64,000 bases of DNA from Mycocentrospora acerina (GCA_022701365.1 JAKUHH010000080.1:984263-1048262), one strand, 5' to 3'; positions 43,843 to 56,516 are shown, counted from the stretch's first letter. Notes: a model not told the origin generated them from the letters alone. Translations and numbers: made by a program.

Positions 43843-45465
43843 ATGACCAACATTTCGAAATCTAATGGTGGCTCACCGGCTGGGGAAACAACTCCATTAT
43901 TACCCCAGGAAATAACAACAGAAGGAGATGGGAAACAGCATGGCATACCAGTGGTCCTATTACTCATGCTATGCGCCTTCCTTATATCCTTGACATTTAG
44001 CATTACACAAGTGCCGATGCTGTACATCTTCCGCACAATGGTCTGCGAAGCTTACTATGAAGATCATATCCCAGACCCTGACGCTAGAGACATTTGTGCG
44101 AACCGCGAAGTTGAAGCCTCGACTACGCGAGCCATCACTTTAATGGGCGGTTCAGTTACAATCTTTGGACTTCTCAACTTGCTAGTAACAGGTTGGACAA
44201 TTAAGCAGCTTGGAGTGAAGCGCGCCTTGGTCGTCCAAATCTTTTGGCCTGCCGTCCGCCTCGCCGTCCAGAATTTTGGAATCATGGTAGGCAGCAACGC
44301 TGGCGTTATGATCTTGCAAGCTTCGCAAGTTACTACTGTCTTTGGCGGACCAAATGGTTATATACTCTGCTTGAATTCCTTCATTGCAGACGTTGTTGGG
44401 CACGAAGGGCGTACCGGCTCTCTTGGTCGCCTCCAAGGATGCATGTACTTTGGATCTGCTATTGGATTCCTGATCGGAGGTTACATTGCGGATGTGTTTG
44501 GAATCGCAGCTCCATTCCGCATAACTCTGGTTCTGTTCTTACTTTGCTGTGTGTTTGTGGCTGTGTCGCTACCTGCGACTTCCCCTCCAGAAATCGCAAA
44601 ACATGAAGACTCTAGTCGCACATCTGGCATTGTGCGTTTCTTCGGACCCTTGCGAATCTTTGCTCCGCAAAAGTGGACGTTAGTTGACGGCCGAACAAGC
44701 ATTCAAACTGGGGCGTTGACTCTTGGGATTGGCGTGTTTCTGGGCATCTTGGCTACAGGCTGGATTCCGACGCTCTTGCAACTGTACGCAGCCTACGAGT
44801 TCGACTTTGGCTCGAAAGCCAATGGATGGCTCATATTTATTTACTCGTCATTAAGAGGTGGTTTTCTTTCACTTTTGTTCCCTCGCATTATTGCAGCAGG
44901 TCGGAGATGGATGCACGCAAGCGATCAAAAAGCACCAGGCAAAACTCAAGAGGAGCAGCCGCTGATACATGACATTCCTACTTCACCAAATGAAATCGGA
45001 CCTATTGATCCAATGGACAACGACGTTGAACCAATCAATCCACCACAAGAGCAAGAGGGAGAAACCTTTGCATTCGACTTATTGTATACCCGATTCTCAC
45101 TTCTTCTCGATGGCACTTTGACGCTTCTTGCGGTCTTCATTTCCCGCGGATGGCAATTATACCTACTTGCATTTCTTCTTCCCTTCTCAGGTGGCACAGG
45201 CGCGGCCTCTAAAGGTTCAATACTGCAGATGCTTCCCAGTAGCGATCGAGTGGATGCACTAAGTGGCATCACTTTGGTCGAAAACATGGCAAGGCTATCG
45301 ACTACAGCAGTCTTTGGTCTTGTTTTTGCTGCATTGGCAGAGATCGGAAAAAGTCAATATGTTTTCATATGCAATGCTGCTGTTGCGTTGCTCGGATTTG
45401 GGGTTCTTCTCTTCTCGCATTTTCCACCTCAGGGAAGCAGACGAGTGCAAAACTCGACCAACTGA
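43843..45465 (+). CDS. MFS transporter (TCR/PCFT-like group)
   Basis: A single exon of 540 residues. The N-terminal 38 residues are polar with TTPLLPQE, a form of the acidic di-leucine-like signal often found in vacuolar or endosomal transporters. About twelve helices follow, interrupted by a long cytoplasmic loop (about residues 355-405) between halves. The pattern WTIKQLGVKRALV after helix 2 fits MFS motif A in a weak form, and LGRLQGCMYFGSAIGFLIGGYIAD fits helix 5. The overall sequence resembles fungal MFS proteins annotated as tetracycline-resistance-like or folate-carrier-like; the substrate is unknown. It lies 371 bp upstream of the beta-galactosidase gene on the same strand. Confidence 0.83.
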   Translation: MTNISKSNGGSPAGETTPLLPQEITTEGDGKQHGIPVVLLLMLCAFLISLTFSITQVPMLYIFRTMVCEAYYEDHIPDPDARDICANREVEASTTRAITLMGGSVTIFGLLNLLVTGWTIKQLGVKRALVVQIFWPAVRLAVQNFGIMVGSNAGVMILQASQVTTVFGGPNGYILCLNSFIADVVGHEGRTGSLGRLQGCMYFGSAIGFLIGGYIADVFGIAAPFRITLVLFLLCCVFVAVSLPATSPPEIAKHEDSSRTSGIVRFFGPLRIFAPQKWTLVDGRTSIQTGALTLGIGVFLGILATGWIPTLLQLYAAYEFDFGSKANGWLIFIYSSLRGGFLSLLFPRIIAAGRRWMHASDQKAPGKTQEEQPLIHDIPTSPNEIGPIDPMDNDVEPINPPQEQEGETFAFDLLYTRFSLLLDGTLTLLAVFISRGWQLYLLAFLLPFSGGTGAASKGSILQMLPSSDRVDALSGITLVENMARLSTTAVFGLVFAALAEIGKSQYVFICNAAVALLGFGVLLFSHFPPQGSRRVQNSTN

Positions 45466-45836
45466 ATAGCGCCTACGCTTTTGCTTGTCCTGCGGCTCAG
45501 CGGCCCGCAAACCATTGGACAGTGATTCTTGATCGAGGGGTACTTCCCAAATTGTGTACACCCCGCACCTCGTCGGAATACATTTGTCCGCCCCCAAACC
45601 ACATCTAGCAACCCAACCGCCAACGTCTATCACAACGGCAGGGGAACATGCACATGGTCGTCAGTCAAGACATTATGACAGTCGATCAAAGTTTCTGTTC
45701 AATATGTACGTAGAAGTGGTGAGGGATTACCGGATAATGACCTATTTCGCAATTATGTATAATAAACACTTCTTCGACCTTACTTGTTCATTCGTGATCC
45801 TTGACTTTTGTGTTCTTTCGTCGATTGAGCTCCGAG
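45466..45836. other. Intergenic region between the MFS and beta-galactosidase genes
   Basis: Should contain the beta-galactosidase promoter. No TATA box or coding signal is convincing. Confidence 0.4.
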
Positions 45837-48800
45837 ATGAAGCTCGCCTATACTCTAGCCAGACTTGCCCTCGCGACATTCCCCCTCGAGTGTGCATCTC
45901 GCGCATTAGGTGGAAAACCAGGCGACTTTATTATACCAGAGAAGCGCGCACCGCTTCAAGATATTGTAAGTATTGCCCTCGTCACACTAGTTCATTTCTG
46001 ATAGTTATAATAGGTGACATGGGACGAGCATTCCTTGTTCGTACATGGTGAACGAATCATATTTTGGGGCGGCGAGTTCCATCCTTTTCGGTACATTCTA
46101 CCTGTCCTTTTCGTTTAGAGCATGAATTTGCCAGCTTAGAGTGAACTAATTTGTCCTTAGTCTACCTGTACCTGGTCTTTGGCTTGATGTTTTCCAAAAG
46201 ATCAAAGCCATGGGCTACAATGGCGCATCTCTCTATGCTGCTTGGGTTCTACATGAGCCAAAACCTGGACACTTCCAAGCAGATGGCGTCTTCGATTGGG
46301 AACCATACTTTGCTGCAGCGAAAAAAGCAGGCGTGTACCTCGTCGTGGTAAGAATCTTCTATATCTACTAGGAGGCAATACTGATACTGTCAGCGTCCTG
46401 GCCCGTATATCAATGCTGAGGTGTCTGGCGGCGGGTACCCGGGCTGGCTGCAACGAATTTCAGGGAACCTCCGCACACCAGATGCAGACTTCCAGCAAGC
46501 TTCAAAACATTATATTGAGTCAATCACACCAATTATTGCGAAAGCACAGATCACGAATGGAGGGCCTGTGATCTTGTTCCAACCCGAAAATGAGTATTCT
46601 GCGGGCTTGAACAATGTCACGTTCCCTGATGCTGACTACATGAATCATCTTATGAAGCAATTCAGAGATCTCGGTATCGTAGTACCATTGATTAACAACG
46701 TCGCTTGGCCCAGTGGAATAAACGCGCCTGGAACCGAGGCTCCTGTCGATATCTACGGACATGATTCATATCCTCTGGGGATGAATTGTACCGATCCGAC
46801 ATTCTGGACTAACGAAGCACTTCCTACAGACTGGAGAAAGACACATCTGGAGCAAAGCCCGAATACTCCATACATGCTTGTGGAGTACCAAGGCGGCGCA
46901 TATCAACCTTGGGGGGGTGATGGATTTGAGAAGTGCTCCGAATTCATCAATCATGAGTTTGAACGCGTTTTCTACAAGAACAACATCGCGGCAGGAGCAA
47001 CAATCTTTAATGTCTACATGGTGAGAAAATAACCCGCCATTTTTTCTACGTCTGCTGATTTTTTCATAGACCTTCGGCGGTACAAATTGGGGCAACTTAG
47101 GTCATGCTGGCGGCTACACATCCTACGACTACGGTGCTGCTATCACCGAGGAGCGCCAGGTTCATAGAGAAAAGTACAGCGAGGCAAAATTGATCGCAAA
47201 CTTTGTCCATGCCTCCACTGCGTTGGCCTCTGCAGTTCCGGGATATAATACCACGGGTTTCTACACCGATACTCGTCTGATCACAGTGACACCGATGATG
47301 GGAGAGAAGACTAACTTCTACGTTACTCGCCATACTACGTACAATACATTCAACTCGACGTCGTACAAGCTAAAACTGCCAACCAGTGTCGGGAACATTA
47401 TCATTCCTCAGCTTGGCGGATTGCTTTCGATGAACGGCCGCGATACGAAGATTCATGTAACCGACTATGATGTTGGTGGATTCAATTTGTTGTATTCTAC
47501 AGCTGAGATCTTTACATGGAAGCAATATGGCACGCGTCGCATTCTCGTAGTGTTTGGAGGCCCGAACGAGATCCACGAGCTCGCCGTTTCCAAGACTAGT
47601 GGAGCAACATCTGTTGAAGGATCTGGAATCAAGTTTGCGAACCGCGACGGTAACACCATCTTGAACTGGGAGACTGTTCCTGGCCGCCGAGTCGTGCGCA
47701 TCGGATCGGACTTGTATATTGTTATCCTCGACCGAAACTCAGCATATAACTACTGGACAGTCAGTACACTGACCCAAGCAAGCTACACGCATGAGTCTAC
47801 GCCATCTTCGGATCTCATTGTCAGCGCTGGATATCTCATTCGTAGTGCATCAATTTCTGATGGAAAGATAAATCTTGTAGGAGATGTCAACGCAACCACC
47901 ACGATTGAAATTATCGGAGGCGCACACGAGAATATTTCTGGTCTCACGTTCAATGGTGAAGATTTGCATGCAAATCACGACCGTAACGGTTTTCTGAAGG
48001 GTGCTGTCACTTTCACAGTGCCCGAGATCAAAGTACCAGATGTGAAATCATTGTTCTGGAAACACATTGATGCATTACCTGAACTACAATCTTCTTATGA
48101 CGATTCCGCCTGGACGAATGCCAATCACATAGAGACGAAGAACACTTACTGGAATCTCACGACCCCAACTGTTCTGTGGGGTGCAGAATACGGCTACAAC
48201 ACCGGCTCATTAATTTTTCGCGGCCACTTTATCGCCACTGGTGCAGAAGATGTCATCCATCTCAATGTCTCAGGGGGTTCAGCTTTTGCATTTTCTGCTT
48301 GGGTAAATCAGACGTTCCTCGGCTCTTGGTCTGGTACCGGTGAGGCAGCGATAGCGAACGAAACACTGACTGTTCCTACTCTGACTCGGGGTGGAAACTA
48401 TGTCCTGACAGTCCTTGTTGATCACATGGGCCACAATGGTAACTGGTTTGTTGGCTACAATGAAATGAAGACACCTCGTGGCATCATCGGATACAACTTC
48501 CCTGGTCATACCCCTCCATCTTCCAACGGCACTCGTGTGGACGATGGTATCAAATGGAAAATTACTGGCAACCTTGGCGGAGAAGACTATCTTGGTGGTG
48601 TGCGCGGACCCCTCAACGAAGGAGGGCTCTTCCCTGAACGCAATGGGTTTCATCTACCTGCTGCACCCACTTCGTCATGGGATGACAGCACGGGACCAAC
48701 GACCGCTCTATCCAAAGCTGGTGTGGCGTTCTACACCACAACGCTGAAGCTTGACATACCCGTAGGCTGGGATGTCCCATTGTCATTTATCTTCCATGGC

Positions 48801-49091
48801 GATACTTTCAACGGAAAGGGTAAAGGCTGGCGTGCGCAGCTCTGGGTCAATGGATATCAGTTTGGTAAGTTTGCAAACGGTATTGGACCGCAGAGGAGAT
48901 ATCCAGTCCCAGAAGGGATCTTCAATTACCGTGGACAGAATCAGATTGCAGTCAGCATATGGGCCCTGGATGCCGGCGGCGCGACACCGTCGGGCTTCGA
49001 GCTTGTAGCTGGTATGCCTGTCAAATCTGGGTATGGTAATGTGGCAATCGCGCCTATGTCGAGTTGGGAGAAGAGAGAGGGCGCGTATTGA
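45837..49091 (+). CDS. Secreted GH35 beta-galactosidase
   Basis: Five exons (45837-45965, 46014-46090, 46161-46347, 46394-47020, 47070-49091) give 1013 residues, the usual length of fungal LacA-type enzymes. A signal peptide covers about residues 1-20. The catalytic barrel starts with VTWDEHSLFVHGERI and contains GGEFHPFRLP, RPGPYINAE, QPENEYS with the acid/base Glu198, and MLVEYQGGAYQPWGG with the nucleophile Glu295. TFGGTNWGNLGHAGGYTSYDYGA closes the barrel. The large last exon carries the beta-sandwich domains 2-5, with many NxS/T sites and the final GGxYGEREGW-like region (ending WEKREGAY). The enzyme removes terminal beta-galactose from polysaccharides outside the cell. All splice phases agree. 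Confidence 0.93.
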
Positions 49092-50582
49092 TACTTGGCT
49101 GGCCTCATGTAGCGTCCCTCATACGAGCTTTGTTCGATACGATGTGCAGAGGCGAGAAGAAGGAGGAGCGATCAGCGTGAGCGGGAGGAAGAGGATTTTT
49201 ATCCCTCATTTAGCATGTATTTTTTAAAATTCCTTGCCGTATTTCGGAATCCCAGCATTCATCCGCAGAGTCCGTGATGTGAATTTTAGCCTTGAGCACG
49301 CACATTTTGCAAACTCGGATATTTGGTTACGTTTCCGAATCTCTGCGCAGCACATTCTCGGGACATCACCAGACTTGATATCGGAAATCATGTACGATGC
49401 CATACGAAGAGATCACGACGATACGCAGATTGTAGGAAAAAGCATTAGTGGCTGAACGCCACATGCTCGACATCGATTTCAAGGTGATCGGACTTGTTGT
49501 TTCCGTTGAGCTCTTTCGAAAATCTTTTGTGGGGATGGTATGTCGGCATGAGTGTGACACCACTTAGCAGTCGACCCAATTTTCCAATTACATGGTATGA
49601 GCCGCGTCGAGAATAAGAGCGTGCTGATGCGGTTACAAGCTGTTTATACCTTGTCACCATTGTCAATATCAAATCTGAGTCTACCATTTTGAAGCGCAAA
49701 GTCACCTGTCCGAAAGTCTTGAAGATAAACGTTAGCTAAGTCATGATATTTGCCAAGTCAGCTTGACTCATTCCAGAGCCAGACTCCAGGTATTTGAGAT
49801 CGATAATGGGGCCTATTGAGACGCCAAAGCAACAAGTTTGCAACATCCCATTGTCAAGCATCAGGCATGACCTTTATAATGAAATGTTAAGATCCTTTGG
49901 TAGCCTTCAAAATTTTAACGTGATTAAAACTGACAGGTCGTGCCGTATTCTCTTTCATTTTGAACAATCATCCCAGACAGAATTTGAAGACTTGTTTCAA
50001 CTGTGGCCTCTTTGAATGTGCACAAACGACATGGAATGTGAATAGAAATCCAGAAACTTGTCTGCTTATTTTTGTTTATCTTCATAGAGACATGATATCC
50101 GAATGTTGATCATGTGTGCTGCCGCACATCCGAGCCTTCATTGAGTTCGCATTTTGATGTCTCAGCGCTGTCAGGCAAGGTCTCCACCGTGAAACCGAAA
50201 TACAAGACCGCAGCGCTTATCATTGTATTGAGACTGAAAACTGGAGATGGTAAAGCGTCGAAGGAAACGTCCTCCTGTAGCCAAGCAAGATTAGCTTACT
50301 AGAAGAGGACCAAAAAGCCATGCTTGAAGCACGCCGTGTTTTAAACTCGTGGTGACCATGGCATACTGCTATTGCATAATAATAGACCTCGGGACTACCA
50401 ATGTCGATGGACTACATCAACATCCGGCAGACTGGGGCGCAGCAAAGAGTGAATAGAGGATGACGATACTCCAGACCCGTATAAGAACCTTACAACTTCA
50501 ATAATACACCTAGACTGGCGCTATTTCCTCTTCATAACTTCCTTTATCCTCAACTTGTTTTTGCAAACTGTATAATCACAAA
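49092..50582. other. Intergenic region, no gene supported
   Basis: About 1.5 kb. A plus frame at about 49800-50015 (SFGSLQNFNVIKTDRSCRIL) and a minus frame at about 49445-49705 look slightly protein-like, but neither has a motif, start or splice structure. The final 60 bp form the leader of the pseudogene. Confidence 0.4.
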
Positions 50583-51589
50583 ATGTACTTCTCACAGCAG
50601 CTCACTCTTGTCACTGCCTTCGTGGCTTATGCTTCGGCACACGGCGTCGTCACTAAGATCATTGGTGCCAACGGTCTCACAATGCCTGAACTGACGGCTG
50701 CCGACGGAACTCCTTGTGACTGCTCTTCGAAGTAATCCAAGTCATACTTGGTTGAAAAATACCTGATATTAATAGTGTTGTTCTCAAGTAGACACTGCAA
50801 TTATAAAGGACAGTGATATTGCGAGCGGCAAGAACGGTCCCCTCGGCCGCACACAGGGCAATGGTCTAGTAGACGCAGCTGTAATGGCTGGTGCTTTCAT
50901 GGCAGCGGGAGCCGCACTGCCCACAAATGTTGAAGCATTGGGAAGTGTTGGTGTTGAGGACAACATTAGCAGAGGCGCCAGCTTGATGTCCTTGGAGCTT
51001 TGCCAAGAGGAGGTGGAGGTGCTGGAGGAGCTGCTGGTGTAACTGGAATCGCTGGTATTCTCGGTGGTAGAGGTGCTAAGGTTGTGGGACCTCCTGAGTC
51101 GAGCGTTGCGGCAGCGATGGGTGCTGGTGCTAGCACCGGGTTTTCCACGTGTGCTGACGATGGCACTGTGACCATGACTTTCCGCTGGGTGATTTAAGCA
51201 CTTCTTACAAAGGAGTTCCCCTCACAAACACTTAGATCAACTAAGACGGAGCTGGTCCATTCGAGGCAGATGTAGACGGAACTTCAGGTAGAACTTCCGA
51301 GTCTGCAATACAAGCTGCCACCGTCACAAAGGACGTACCCGGGCTCGGAGTGTAGGGCATATCCCTCGCCACAAGCATATGGTTTGAAATGCGTGTCCAG
51401 ATGCCGCAAGGAGTCACATGCGATGCTACTGTGGCTGGTACTTCTAATGTGTGCGTCGTGTGGGTTCGCAACGGTGCGGCCGCCGGACCGTTCGGCGGAA
51501 GTGTTGCCTCTGCTCAAAGTGCTACAGGCAGAAAGCGGGCAACTACCTACAAGTTGGAGAAGCGTTTGGAGGTTGGCGATATCTACTAA
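50583..51589 (+). pseudogene. Broken Egh16/gas1-like secreted protein gene
   Basis: The start has a good signal peptide and HGVVTKIIGANG, and later DTAIIKDSDIASG, GRTQGNGLVDAA, a Gly-rich segment (LPRGGGGAGGAAG), TCADDGTVTMTF, EADVDGTSG and VQMPQGVTCDATVAG appear in the order of the Egh16-like family (appressorium- and infection-associated secreted proteins of unknown biochemical role). The frame is broken. There is a phase mismatch around the first intron (about 50733-50790) and a frameshift near 50985, between RGAS and the Gly-rich part. In-frame stops sit at 51242-51244 (TAA) and 51353-51355 (TAG). The first stop lies where relatives have Gln, so CAA to TAA, a CpA-to-TpA change. Intron 2 (about 51187-51235) is still in phase. 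The promoter and start look intact. Confidence 0.8.
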
Positions 51590-52605
51590 GTCACTAGGGT
51601 ATATGCCTCAATGTGGTGTGAGGACATGTAGAGTCAATCTGTAATCATCATCTTTTTAAGAAATTTAAAGACCAATGTCGGCTCTGGTACGGGCGTGATA
51701 ATGTAAAGAAACAAACCTTCCAGCTTTGGAAGTCCGAAATGACAACACATTGCTGCCATTTACTCAACCGAACATTGATCTTGATGTTGTGAATAATGCG
51801 CAATACAATAGGCGTTTGAGCTCACGCAACACTCCGCCGCGAGAAAAACACCACGCCTCTATCAACGTTTGGTCCGATATTAAACATTTCGTCACTCAGG
51901 ACCGAACCAGAATGGCGTGTACCAAAGATGACGAACAGCTATCTCGGCTGCGCAACACAAAGTTGATTGGTATTCAATTTGCGGTGGACAATGGCCTTGA
52001 CTTGTATGCCAAGCTGATAAGGTGCGTAGAATTTTCTTTCCTAGAAAACATACTTGCGAATGGTGTTGGGGGAGCAAAATAAATAGGCAATCCATTATGC
52101 TCTAGATCTCCCACAATCAGAAAAGATATGGGCACCCTGCTAGTGCCCGAGATTGACTATGGATCGTGGAGATGTTCCTGGGGCATCTGGGGCTTCGACG
52201 CGTCAAGAGCGTGTAGCGGCGAATGTACTTCGGCTCGTGTCTCTTTGTGGAGGATGCCAAGCTACGCTATCTCCCCGCCATGCAGCCTTATCGCTTTCCT
52301 CACTTGACAATTCTCTACACGTGACTTCATTGATTCATGACCTTGGAATTCGGGCTTTGCTATTACTATATGTCGCTCAATAGTACCGTGATGGGTGCTA
52401 CGTCTGGGTTTCCTGCACCTATCACGACATCTGCCACGCGAATTGCATCATCGCGTAAAGCCTGGGCAATCGTTCACGCCAGAGTCCAGACTGGGGACGC
52501 GATCAACTCGGTCGCATCGACGGTCTTGGGAGATCAACAATATAACTATGGCGGCTCTCCCACATGCAAGGGTCCATCGCATCCTCTTGCGTCTGGTCAC
52601 CCAAT
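51590..52605. other. Intergenic region upstream of the permease
   Basis: A plus frame of about 118 codons (51726-52082) begins at TTG and shows no motif, so I do not call it. The part from about 52150 has open frames before the permease ATG that could be upstream ORFs in its leader. Confidence 0.4.
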
Positions 52606-54260
52606 ATGGCCATTTTTGACACCTCGAAGACGGCCCCAAGCCATGCTTCACCTTCAGGGAGCTTCCACGATGAGGACCATCAGCGTATCGATCCTGGCAC
52701 AGGTGTCAAACGAGGCCTCAAAACGCGACATTTGTCCATGATGGCTCTGGCTGGGATCATCGGCCCTGGTATTCTGGTTGGAACTGGAGGCGCGCTGTCC
52801 AACGGTGGACCAGCTGCGCTGCTCATCGGATTCGGAATCATTGGTATCATTGCATTCAGCGTCACGCAATCACTAGGAGAAATGACAACGTTGTATCCAA
52901 CTGGCGGTGCATTTACTACACTTTCAGTCCGATTTGTGGTAAGTTCCTTCATTCGCGAAACGACCGGCTCACAACTGACCCGACCAAGGATAAAGCCTTT
53001 GGTGTTGCTGTTGGATGGCAATATTGGCTGGTTTGGGCCTGCGTCTTGGCCAACGAATACAATGTTATATCGTCGCTTATGGTTTTCTGGAGTGACAAAG
53101 TCCCGTCATGGGGCTACTTCTTGATTTTCTGGTTCGCATTCGTCGGTTTCCAGATGCTGGGCGTTGCGTCGTTTGGAGAAGCTGAGTACTGGCTTGCACT
53201 GGTGAAGCTCGCAGGTCTCTGCACGTACTTCATCTTTTCCATCATCTACGTGTCCGGTGGTCTCATTAACCAGAAAGAAGCTATCGGATTCCGATACTGG
53301 CATAATCCAGGCGCATTCTCGGATGGATTTCGCGGTGTCGCAAAAGTTTTTGTATTCGCCTCAACATTCTATGCTGGTGTTGAAGCGGTCGCGGTTGCGG
53401 CGACAGAGACAAGGAACCCAAGTATAGCCGTTCCATTGGCCATTCGACAAGTCATCTGGCGTATCTTGTTCGTCTATATGGGTGTCGCATTTTTCTTTGG
53501 CCTTACATGTCCCTCGGACGCGGACGAGCTGATCAACGGAGAAAGTCGCGCCCTGAAAAGTCCTATGACAATCGCCATCCAGAACGCAGGCTGGGAAGGT
53601 GGAGTGCATCTCATCAACGCATTCATCTTCGTCACCGTTGTTTCCGCAGCAAACAGCTCCATTTATATCGGATCACGAACGATTCTCTTTATGGCTCAAG
53701 AAGGAATGGCTCCTCGTTTTCTCGGCAAGACTAACAGCCGCGGTGTCCCCGTACCTGCCATGCTTTTCACCAACTTATTCGGTTTCCTTTCTCTGATGAA
53801 TCTGAGTACTGGAGGTGGCAAGGCGTACGGATATATTATCAACCTAAGCGGTGTATCGACCTTCCTCGTCTGGGGCGCAATCTCCTTCACGCATATCCGC
53901 TTCCGACAAGCTTGGAGCGCACAGGGACGTACTCCCGATCAGCTTCCTTTCAAGTCGTTCTTGTATCCATGGAATGCGTACTTTGGAGTGTTCTCAAATG
54001 TTTTCCTTGCTTTTGTACAGGGATGGACAACTTTGAGTCCCTTTGACGCAGGGATGTTTGTCGACGCGTATATATTACTCCCTCTCTTTGGCATTACTTT
54101 TGCTGGCTACAAGCTCTGGAACAAGACTACATGGTGGAAGAGCACTGAGGTCGATCTGGATGCAGGAATGAGGAAGGACTTGGATGTTCCAGAAGAGCTT
54201 GCGTACGGTGAGCCGCACGTGAAGCAAAGTTTTGGGAAGAGATTGATGAATAACTTTTGA
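52606..54260 (+). CDS. Amino-acid permease (AAP/YAT family)
   Basis: Two exons (52606-52938 and 52989-54260, 50-nt intron) give 534 residues. After a 40-residue polar N-terminus comes GLKTRHLSMMALAGIIGPGILVGTG, the conserved helix-1 motif of fungal amino-acid permeases. FGEAEYWLALVKL in helix 5 and FYAGVEAVAVAATETRNPS in helices 6-7 are also diagnostic, and the C-terminal part ends in a soluble acidic tail. The family has twelve helices and imports amino acids across the plasma membrane with protons; the substrate is unknown. The start was chosen as the ATG nearest the conserved domain in the open frame. A Zn2Cys6 regulator follows 424 bp downstream on the same strand. Confidence 0.92.
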
Positions 54261-54684
54261 GCATGCGAAAGAATAGTCTGGTAGTGCCCATGTTTACGAC
54301 TTTGAGAATTTATGAAATCAATTGCACTTTTCTATAAACTAGAGTGAAATTTCCAATTCGCACACTTGCATCACGTAGAGGACCTTGATTACATGCAAGA
54401 AAAATCTCTTCGGTACTGGCAATCTTTTCATAATTATATGATCTTGTAATGTGACGTTAGTTGCGGAACATCTTTAATGGGACATATGTCGAAGAAATGT
54501 GGCCTGCGTAGATTGATTGGTCTCCCACGTATTGAACCGTGCACGGTATGCCTTAACGAGAACATGTCTGGCTTACTTTAGTTCCTCGGGCTACACTTCC
54601 GTTGACGCAATGTGAATTTTCATCTTTCATTTATCTTTCATTTACCAACTTTTGCAAACTTACGCAGTGCAAGGTTCAACTCTG
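54261..54684. other. Intergenic region between permease and regulator
   Basis: 424 bp holding the regulator promoter. A tandem pair of CATTTATCTTT-like units occurs near 54628. No gene seen. Confidence 0.4.
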
Positions 54685-56423
54685 ATGGCCATTGGGAAGG
54701 TGCGTCAGAGAGCGTTCGGGCCCAAAAATCGTTTGGGATGTAAGACATGCAAGTAGGTACTACACGCGCAACTTTGATATCATACGCATCATTTGGGAGA
54801 TGCTAGAACATTGTTTATTTTTGGCATTCGTCTGACCACGGTAGAATTCGCAAAGTAAAATGCGATGAGGATAAGCCGCACTGTAAACGCTGCACTTCTA
54901 CTGGCCGTATATGCGATGGCTACGACCTTACTTGGACTCCACCAGCGATCAAGGCATCTCAATGTCAAAGTCGTAACCAACGTTCTTCTAACTATGAAAT
55001 TGCCCGCTCTCGTCCGCAAGCGCCGCTAGCTCCATCGCTTCGACTCGACACTGCACAAGATCGTGAAAGTTACAATTTCTTCATAAACTATGCAGTTCAC
55101 TCCCTACGTGGGTCACTTAGTTCCCCGTTCTGGCAACGCGAATTACTTCAAGCTGCGCATCAATATCCGTCCATCCAGTATGGAATACTTGCTTTGGGCG
55201 CCATACACAGAAGATATCAAAATGGGGGTTCTCCGCACATTGAGAAAGACGCTCTAGACAAGCATCTACATTTCGCATTGCGACACTCAAACCGAGCGAT
55301 TCGGGGTTTGGTTGAGAGCCAAGGGCCAGATGGTTCGAGCATTGTGGCAGACAAGAGAACTCTGATGACATGTTGTATACTCTTTAACAGTATGGCTTGT
55401 CTACAAGGGCATCAGCGAGAAGCACTGCAACATCTTCGAAGTGGATTGCGCTTGTTAAAGGAGACAGAAGACGAAGAATCCAAAATGAAAGAGCCTCATC
55501 CAGTAGACATCGAGTCGTTGCGATCCATATTTGTCGGTCTTGATATGCAAGCCCGCTCTATCATGAGCCAGCCAGATATCCAGCAATGGGAGCCTCTCCC
55601 CGGGATGAGGAATGCACCCGTTCTTCCCAGCACTGAACTAAACGACAATTCACTCCTCACTATGCTACGATACCTCGAATCCCTACAAACTCACACCTTT
55701 GCATTCTTCCAAGGTGCCGAGGAACGCCCACAAGAAGGCGCTGAGCAAGAATTCTCCGCCCTCACAACCCGTTTCGACAATATATCCACTATACTAGATA
55801 TTTTCCTCAAAGCCTCCTCTCCCAGTCAGCCCACCTTTGCCCGCCCCCTCGCCGCTCTCAGGATCCTCCACAGTCAAGTAGAATACTACCTACGCGCTCC
55901 ACATACAAGTCTCTACGAAAAGTTCCCCTTCATGCACAACCCACACAGCACATTCGACCTCGCTGCCCACTTCGCCAAAATGATACAGCTCATTGAATCA
56001 TCCCTCCCCCCTCCCTCAGATCTCACCCCGGTGTTCACCGCCACTACCGGCTCCCTCTCTGCGCTGTGGCTGATAGCAACCTGTGCGCCATCGTCTTTTA
56101 CTGCCCTGCGCCGCCGAGCTGTGCATCTTATGCTTAGTTTTCCGCGGAGAGAAGGGTACTGGGATGGAGTTGTAGCTGGGCAAATTGCGCAAGAGGCGAT
56201 GAAATTGGAGCAGGATCGTACGCGAGGGTGGCTGGGGTTTACAGATATAGGGGCTGATGATTTGATGGTGCTTGAGGATTTGGTGGTGCCTGAGGATTTG
56301 AGGATTATCAACATTGTGTTGCAGTATGATGAGGTAGATAGGAGGAAGGCTAAGGTGCAGTTTATGAGTCGCGAGGATATGTGTAATGGGGAAGGCGGGG
56401 CAGTGAAGCGGTTGAGTTGGTAG
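54685..56423 (+). CDS. Zn2Cys6 transcription factor
   Basis: Two exons (54685-54752 and 54845-56423, 92-nt intron) give 548 residues. The intron splits the zinc cluster: exon 1 ends LGCKTCK and exon 2 continues IRKVKCDEDKPHCKRC...GRIC, giving the full C-x2-C-x6-C-x5-C-x2-C-x6-C binuclear cluster at residues 19-46. A Ser/Arg linker follows, then the helical fungal transcription-factor-like region (SLRGSLSSPFWQRELLQAA, ALGAIHRRY, ACLQGHQREALQHLRSGLRLL). It is therefore a nuclear DNA-binding regulator. Adjacent targets may include the permease just upstream, but that is inference. Without the small first exon the protein would lose half of its zinc cluster. Confidence 0.92.
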
Positions 56424-56516
56424 TTTGTGTCGTGTCGCAGTGCATAAAGGTTGGGGTGAATTACTTAATTGCATGTTCAAATCGAAAGGTCTATCATCTA
56501 TTACAAAATTTATCCC

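Noticed and set aside
49794..50015. Plus-strand frame with faint RNA-binding-like texture
   Set aside because: No RNP motif and no start or intron structure.
51726..52082. Plus-strand frame of 118 codons
   Set aside because: Starts at TTG, lacks motifs and has no splice support.
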